Shown: piece by piece, positions 59,749-64,000 of the stretch
Numbering within the stretch: the stretch's first letter is position 1
How the letters are laid out: every line of letters starts with the position of its first letter
DNA from: Trissonchulus latispiculum
Taxonomy: Eukaryota; Nematoda; Enoplea; Enoplida; Ironidae
DNA: 64,000 nt
Assembly (NCBI GenBank): GCA_030248195.1
Contig: JASAND010021518.1
Span: forward strand, 1-64,000
Reading direction: 5' to 3'
Made by a program: the position numbers and the translations under genes
The notes under the pieces: generated by a model
Told to the model about the DNA's origin: nothing
Database searches by the model: none
What the model saw: the letters and a program-made list of their open reading frames with translations, nothing else

Positions 59749-62700
59749 TCAAGCTGCCTTTCGTTTAGACTTTTTGTCCTCCTTCATTCGCTTCTTATCC
59801 TCAACCTTCTTCTGTTTCGACTTCACTGACTGAACCAAACGATAGCTTACATAGCCTGAAAGAAAATAATAATAATGATGACAAAACATCCACCAATCAG
59901 TTACCTATACCAGGGTTTTTTTTTTGAAAATCGGGACTGTGTCAAACTTGTGTCCAGCTAATTTTAATTGTGTCCAGCTAAGAAAAGTTGTGTCCAGAAA
60001 CAAAATTTCGCGCAGCGTTAATATAATGTATTATATAATTATATAATATATTATATATTATATAAGTTGTATTTAACTCGCTATTTTAGTGTAGGAATAA
60101 AATTTGTTATTATGCGAATAAATTATACGTATATAGTTGTCTATTGTTTGCAATTATCTAGCAATTTGCAAGGGTCACCGATGCCACACTTTTCTTGTTG
60201 ACGTCGCAAGCCACAGGACAAGAATTTTGACAAGAATATAAAATTTAAACGTAGACAGGGCTGTTGCGCGGGGTTTTCCAAAAAATAGGAATAAAAATAG
60301 GAATTTTACCATCAAAAAATAGGAATAAATAGGAACTTTTTGGTCAAAAAATAGGAAAAAATAGGAATTCCCAGGTTAAAAAGAAGGCTTAATTTGTTAT
60401 TTTCAGGAGAATGTGAGAGCGATTTTTCTCAAGGTTACTTTTGAAAGCGATTTTTAAGCGATTTTTGCCATTTTTAACAAAAAACATCGATTTTTAGCAA
60501 AAACACGTTTTTCGGATGCTTTTAGCAAACAATAGTGATTTTAAGTGAACAATTCCGGCGAAATCGGAAAATTTTGGGAAATTTTGGTCGTAAAACCTAC
60601 TTTTTGGGTAATTTTCTTACCGTTTGTGGAAGCAATTTCGTGACCCTTGTGGACGACTTCGCCGAGGAGGGGGAAATGTCCCCCCTTAACCACCTGTGCC
60701 CACTGTCCATCACTAATAATCAGATTAATATTTGAAGGTGAAATATTTGACCGGTCGGCCAATCGGAGCGATGCTATTAAGGTGCATACATAGTCGCAAA
60801 CGCTTAGAGACGCGCGTACAACCTTAAACATTTTGAATTTAATCGGGGTTAAACCCGGGATGGGCACCGGTAGGGACAACCGGAAAAATGGGTTTTTTTG
60901 TTTTGTCCGCAGTTATCGAAAGAACTCACTGGCTTTTTGTAAGTTGGAAAATTTTAGAAAAAAATTAGCGGGAAAAATGAAATTTCCCAAAAAATTTTGA
61001 ATGTTTCTGAAAAATTCACAAAATTTTCTAAAACTGACTGAATTCATTTATATATTGCTTAAAAACCGTTTCAAACCTTAAAGTTATGAAAATTTACCGA
61101 CTTTTGGTCTGCACGACTTTATTTCTGAAATGACAAAAACTTTTGGTCTTGTGCGCACTCATGCTAGCAACAGAAAGAGAAAATTACTGAAAAAGATCAG
61201 TCAAAGTGCTCAAGAAAATTTCTACTGGATCTCAATTTCACAAAAATAGCTATTTTTGCTGGAAATCCAGACCCCAGACCCTCCGCGATTACTTATATCT
61301 CTAATTCGTTATCTTTGGGTTGGATGGAATCTACCATTTCTAAAATGATAGAACTAAACACTAACACCCATGGTTAACGTATGAGTAAAACTAGTGTGGA
61401 TATGCAACGAGCACAGCATATTCATACTACGAAGTACGTAAGGCCCAATTACCAAACATTTTGGGAATAGGAATTTACATAATTTAATCCGTGCTGTCTC
61501 ATATATAACGAAGAATTTATAATGAGGAAAATGTTGTGGCCACGGTCGTATAAAGCTTAATTTTCACACGATAAATTAAGTAACGCAAAGCAATACCAAC
61601 CAAGGTATTTAATATCTAGTGTAAGTTGGAGGACTAATATAATCAAAGGTGAAACGATGACGTTTTAAAAACAAGGAAAATAGTTGCGCCGAAGGCGCAA
61701 AATTTTTCTAAAAATTTATTTTGTCGTTCAAAGTTTAAAGAAAACTTTGTTCTGTTCAACAAAAATAACCAAGATGCCAATGATAATTTACACTTTACAC
61801 TGGTCAAATACAAAAAATAGGAAAAAATAGGAATTTCGGCTGAAAATAGGAATAAACAGGAATGTCACGAAAAAATAGGAAAAAATAGGAAAAATAGGAA
61901 CCGCAACAGGCCTGACGTAGAGATGCGGGAGGGTCTGGGGGGCGGAGCCCCCCAGAAGCTGAGAAAATTTTGTAAAACTGACGAAAATCCTTGATGGAAA
62001 CACTCAAAACTTTGATTTCGGCAGCCAGTAAAGACCCAAAATATAAACAAGCTGCCACAGGGCGAAAATTGTTTAAAATTATGATTTGGCAACATTTACA
62101 AATGGGTTATTCTCTTGTGCAATTTGGTGTCTAAACTGGTTAGGTATGTAAGTATATATTTCCACGACTCTGTATATACAACGAATGCACACAACTTCAC
62201 AGAACACTAGAGTGAATGTGGTTACCATGTGTACGCAAGTATATACTTCTTCAGATATTTTAGGAAATTAGTTTATATACGTATATATATACTAAAAGAA
62301 TTTCATTGCATAAGCCTTCACTAAGTATTCAATCTCGGATAGCACTGAAAGACATGAATATAGAAATTCGCGCCGAAGGCGCGAAATTTTTTTGGAATTT
62401 TCTGCAAAAAGTACCTGAAACACTTGTATTTATTATCAGAGATAACTGAAAATTTCTACTCAAGGTCAAAAAGTTTTGCGGAACTTTACGCAGAGCTCCG
62501 AAAAAAGTTGCGGAATTTTCAAAAAAAGTGCGGAATGTCGCAGTTTTTTCTTTCGGATTTGCTAAAGAAACTTCGCCCTAGAGGCGGATTTTCTAAGAAA
62601 TTATTAAATTAAGTTAAATACAAACAAGAGTAAGTAGGTACATAGTTGCGGAACGATTAACCAAGTTACGATAGGTGACCAAAGCCTAAAGGAGAAAAAT

Positions 62701-63583
62701 GTAAGGATAAGAGCGGGGGGTCTGGGGGGCGATAGCCCCCCAGAAAAGTTAGAGCTTTTTTAAAGATTTGGGATGATCAGGAATTTTTTCTGGACACTTC
62801 TCTATGAAAAATTTAGCTGTGTCTACCTTGTGTCCAGCTAAAAATTTTTGTGTCCAGCTAAGAAAATTTGTGTCTGGACACGCTCCTGGACACAAAAAAA
62901 AACCGTGACCTATACGTATGTGAGCGAGCACAAAAATTAATATACGTATACAGAAATGACGTAAGAAACTACTATGAAATAACACTTTAACACTTTAAAA
63001 ATAAAAAATTTAAAAACAATCAGATCTTCAAATTTCATGTAAGGAATTATCTACGTGTCTTTACTTTTGTTTGCTTTCGTCTGGACATAGTGAAGCATAT
63101 TATATATACATGGTCCAAAAATAAGAGTTAAAATGACAAAAATCAACGACAATTTCAAAATCAGCTATACAAGTAGAAAATTTATTGTAAATTTGCCATT
63201 CTAAGCGATTTTTTAAGGGCAAAATTTGGTACCAAAGCGGCACCCATTTTGGGGGGGGGGGTGATTTAGGTGGATAGTCGTTTACGGGGGCCCAAATAAT
63301 TGCAATAAATTTTAATATTAATGAGTTAACACCAAGCATATAGGTGCATAGTTTGATACGGATTCCCCCAAATGTTTCACATTCATTCCACATTACTTTA
63401 TTTCCCAGCCAAAATTAACCCCAGACTTTATCAACTCTGTATTTGTCTCTATGCTAGTGGGTAGAATGATCTGTTTAGTATGTATAACGAACCCACAAGT
63501 CCAACAACAAGTAGTATAGGAATGATGAAGACGTAATTATCAAAGCCATGCTGGTAAGGACCTTTCCCTCCGAGTTCAACCAT
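59749..63583 (-). CDS. Small single-pass membrane protein (65 aa), two exons
   Basis: Exon 1 is 63493-63583 and exon 2 is 59749-59855; the junction is phase 1/2 and joins in frame. The start has a strong context (AAGAATGG). Residues 1-17 (MVELGGKGPYQHGFDNY) are short and hydrophilic, residues 18-37 form one hydrophobic helix (VFIIPILLVVGLVG and onward), and the tail is strongly basic (KSKQKKVEDKKRMKEDKKSK), ending RKAA. The acceptor TTTCAG of exon 2 is good. The donor, GTTCGT, is weak; if it is skipped, the exon 1 frame ends as a 44-residue peptide at 63449. The layout resembles small integral membrane proteins such as SMIM15, with a Lys-rich cytosolic tail, but I do not claim that identity. 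The 3.6-kb intron contains a 3-kb hAT-like insertion with another element nested inside it. Confidence 0.6.
60256..61914. mobile_element. Nested hAT-like element with AATAGGAA-repeat ends
   Basis: CAGGGCTGTTGCG and the inverse CGCAACAGGCCTG bound the element, with ACGTAGA on both sides. Subterminal regions are runs of AAAAATAGGAA. A solo related end lies at 39856. An exon-like segment is inside at 60621-60712. Confidence 0.8.
60621..60712 (-). other. Exon-like segment inside the nested element
   Basis: On the minus strand it is bounded by ATTATTAG and GTAAGA. One open frame reads SDGQWAQVVKGGHFPLLGEV and onward; a second frame is also open. It may be a captured host exon or transposon remnant. 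The family is not recognised. Confidence 0.3.
61935..61955. repeat. Hairpin CTGGGGGGC-GGA-GCCCCCCAG
   Basis: A 9-bp perfect stem with a GGA triloop. A near-identical hairpin with loop GATA is at 62722-62743. Confidence 0.85.
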
Positions 63584-63714
63584 TCTTCAGAAAATCAAAC
63601 CAATAAAAGACTTGCTGCTGTTGTTGTAGTTGTAGAATGATAAGCAGGAAAAGACTGCCTAGACAAAAATAAACAATAACACAAACCCCGGTTCAAGCGA
63701 GAGCTTACAGTCAA
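63584..63714. promoter_or_regulatory. Probable bidirectional promoter between two divergent genes
   Basis: 131 bp separate the two start codons. The segment contains ACCAATAAAAG (a CCAAT-type box) and a CTGCTGTTGTTG run, with no clear TATA box. Promoter function is inferred from head-to-head geometry only. Confidence 0.4.
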
Positions 63715-64000
63715 ATGGGCTGGAAGGAAAGGAGACTGATGTTCCATGACCCAGAATTTGAAACGTTGACAAAAGTGACACTATTCGGGGAGGCCCAGCA
63801 TGGCCCAAAATGGTTGAAACAGCAAATATATATCCGAAACCAGAGCCTCTTCGAAAATTGTTAAGAATTTTTGTGACTTCGAAGGTCGATATATATACGT
63901 ATTATACCTCTGACAAACCAAAGTCTCTAAGGCAAAGGCACCCAGTATCAAGGCATTTTTTGGGATTTTTTTGGGAACGGGCATTCCAGGTGCCCTGGGA
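63715..64000 (+). CDS. 5' part of an unrecognised gene, cut by the window edge
   Basis: Exon 1 is 63715-63859, from ATG (CAAATGG) to a GTTAAG donor. Exon 2 begins at 63990 after the acceptor CATTCCAG and runs off the window; the phase fits (T plus GT gives Cys). The visible peptide starts MGWKERRLMFHDPEFETLTK and continues with FGEAQHGPKWLKQQIYIRNQ. It reads like a conserved, charged cytosolic protein, with codon use unlike the AT-rich flanks. No signal peptide or membrane segment is visible. The family is not recognised. The start is only 131 bases from the start of the divergent small membrane protein gene. Confidence 0.5.

Larger units (their letters stand above)
59911..62907. mobile_element. 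hAT-type element, TSD ACCTATAC, in the intron of the small membrane protein gene
   Basis: The exact octamer ACCTATAC lies at 59903-59910 and 62908-62915. The ends are CAGGGTTTTTTTTTTG and AAAAAAAAACCGTG. Both subterminal regions carry TTGTGTCCAGCTAA repeats in inverted orientation. It hosts the nested element at 60256-61914. Confidence 0.88.

Noticed and set aside
63781..63984. Minus-strand ORF opposite the last exon
   Set aside because: It overlaps the better-supported plus-strand exon and crosses its intron; the hydrophobic stretch is short and has no start or splice support.

Overview
The window is animal nuclear DNA from an intron-rich invertebrate. Genes are split by GT-AG introns, one gene is the metazoan scaffold SANS (USH1G), and most of the rest is DNA-transposon debris, tandem arrays and (TA)n microsatellites. 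I could not fix the phylum. There is no rRNA, CRISPR array, retroviral gene or prokaryotic operon.

Six protein-coding genes can be supported. From left to right they are: a five-exon SANS/USH1G homologue (6693-13631, +); an intronless, lysine-rich, unrecognised protein (22919-24238, -); a four-exon Myb/SANT-like (trihelix) nuclear protein (31772-36026, +); a CAP/SCP-domain secreted protein with six core exons and two likely 3' exons (41957-49013, -); a two-exon 65-residue single-pass membrane protein (59749-63583, -); and the 5' end of an unrecognised gene (63715 to the window edge, +) divergent from the previous one. A frameshifted coding remnant lies near 57 kb. Exon joins were set by splice sites together with reading phase, and every reported internal junction keeps phase.

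The repeats are unusually readable. (1) A composite element recurs in several copies: a foldback block with arms of about 185 bp, then an array of roughly 143-164 bp monomers, then a tail of about 450-650 bp, then a hairpin that begins near CATATTAT. (2) hAT-type non-autonomous elements have 8-bp target duplications and outer termini near TAGAGATGNGCACCGG, but each copy has a different self-complementary CCGG-type repeat inside its ends. (3) CTGG-ended, G-rich MITEs have 5-bp duplications. (4) TTAA-flanked elements of about 1 kb are present. (5) Other foldbacks include a 600-bp one with an 8-bp duplication in a CAP-gene intron. Short hairpins with GNA-type triloops recur inside several of these families. 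Nested insertions and empty sites visible inside the window prove two of the insertions.

The genes show no shared pathway. SANS is an actin-bundle and ciliary scaffold, the Myb/SANT protein is presumably nuclear, and the CAP protein is secreted. The only likely regulatory link is the 131-bp gap between the two divergent genes at the right edge.
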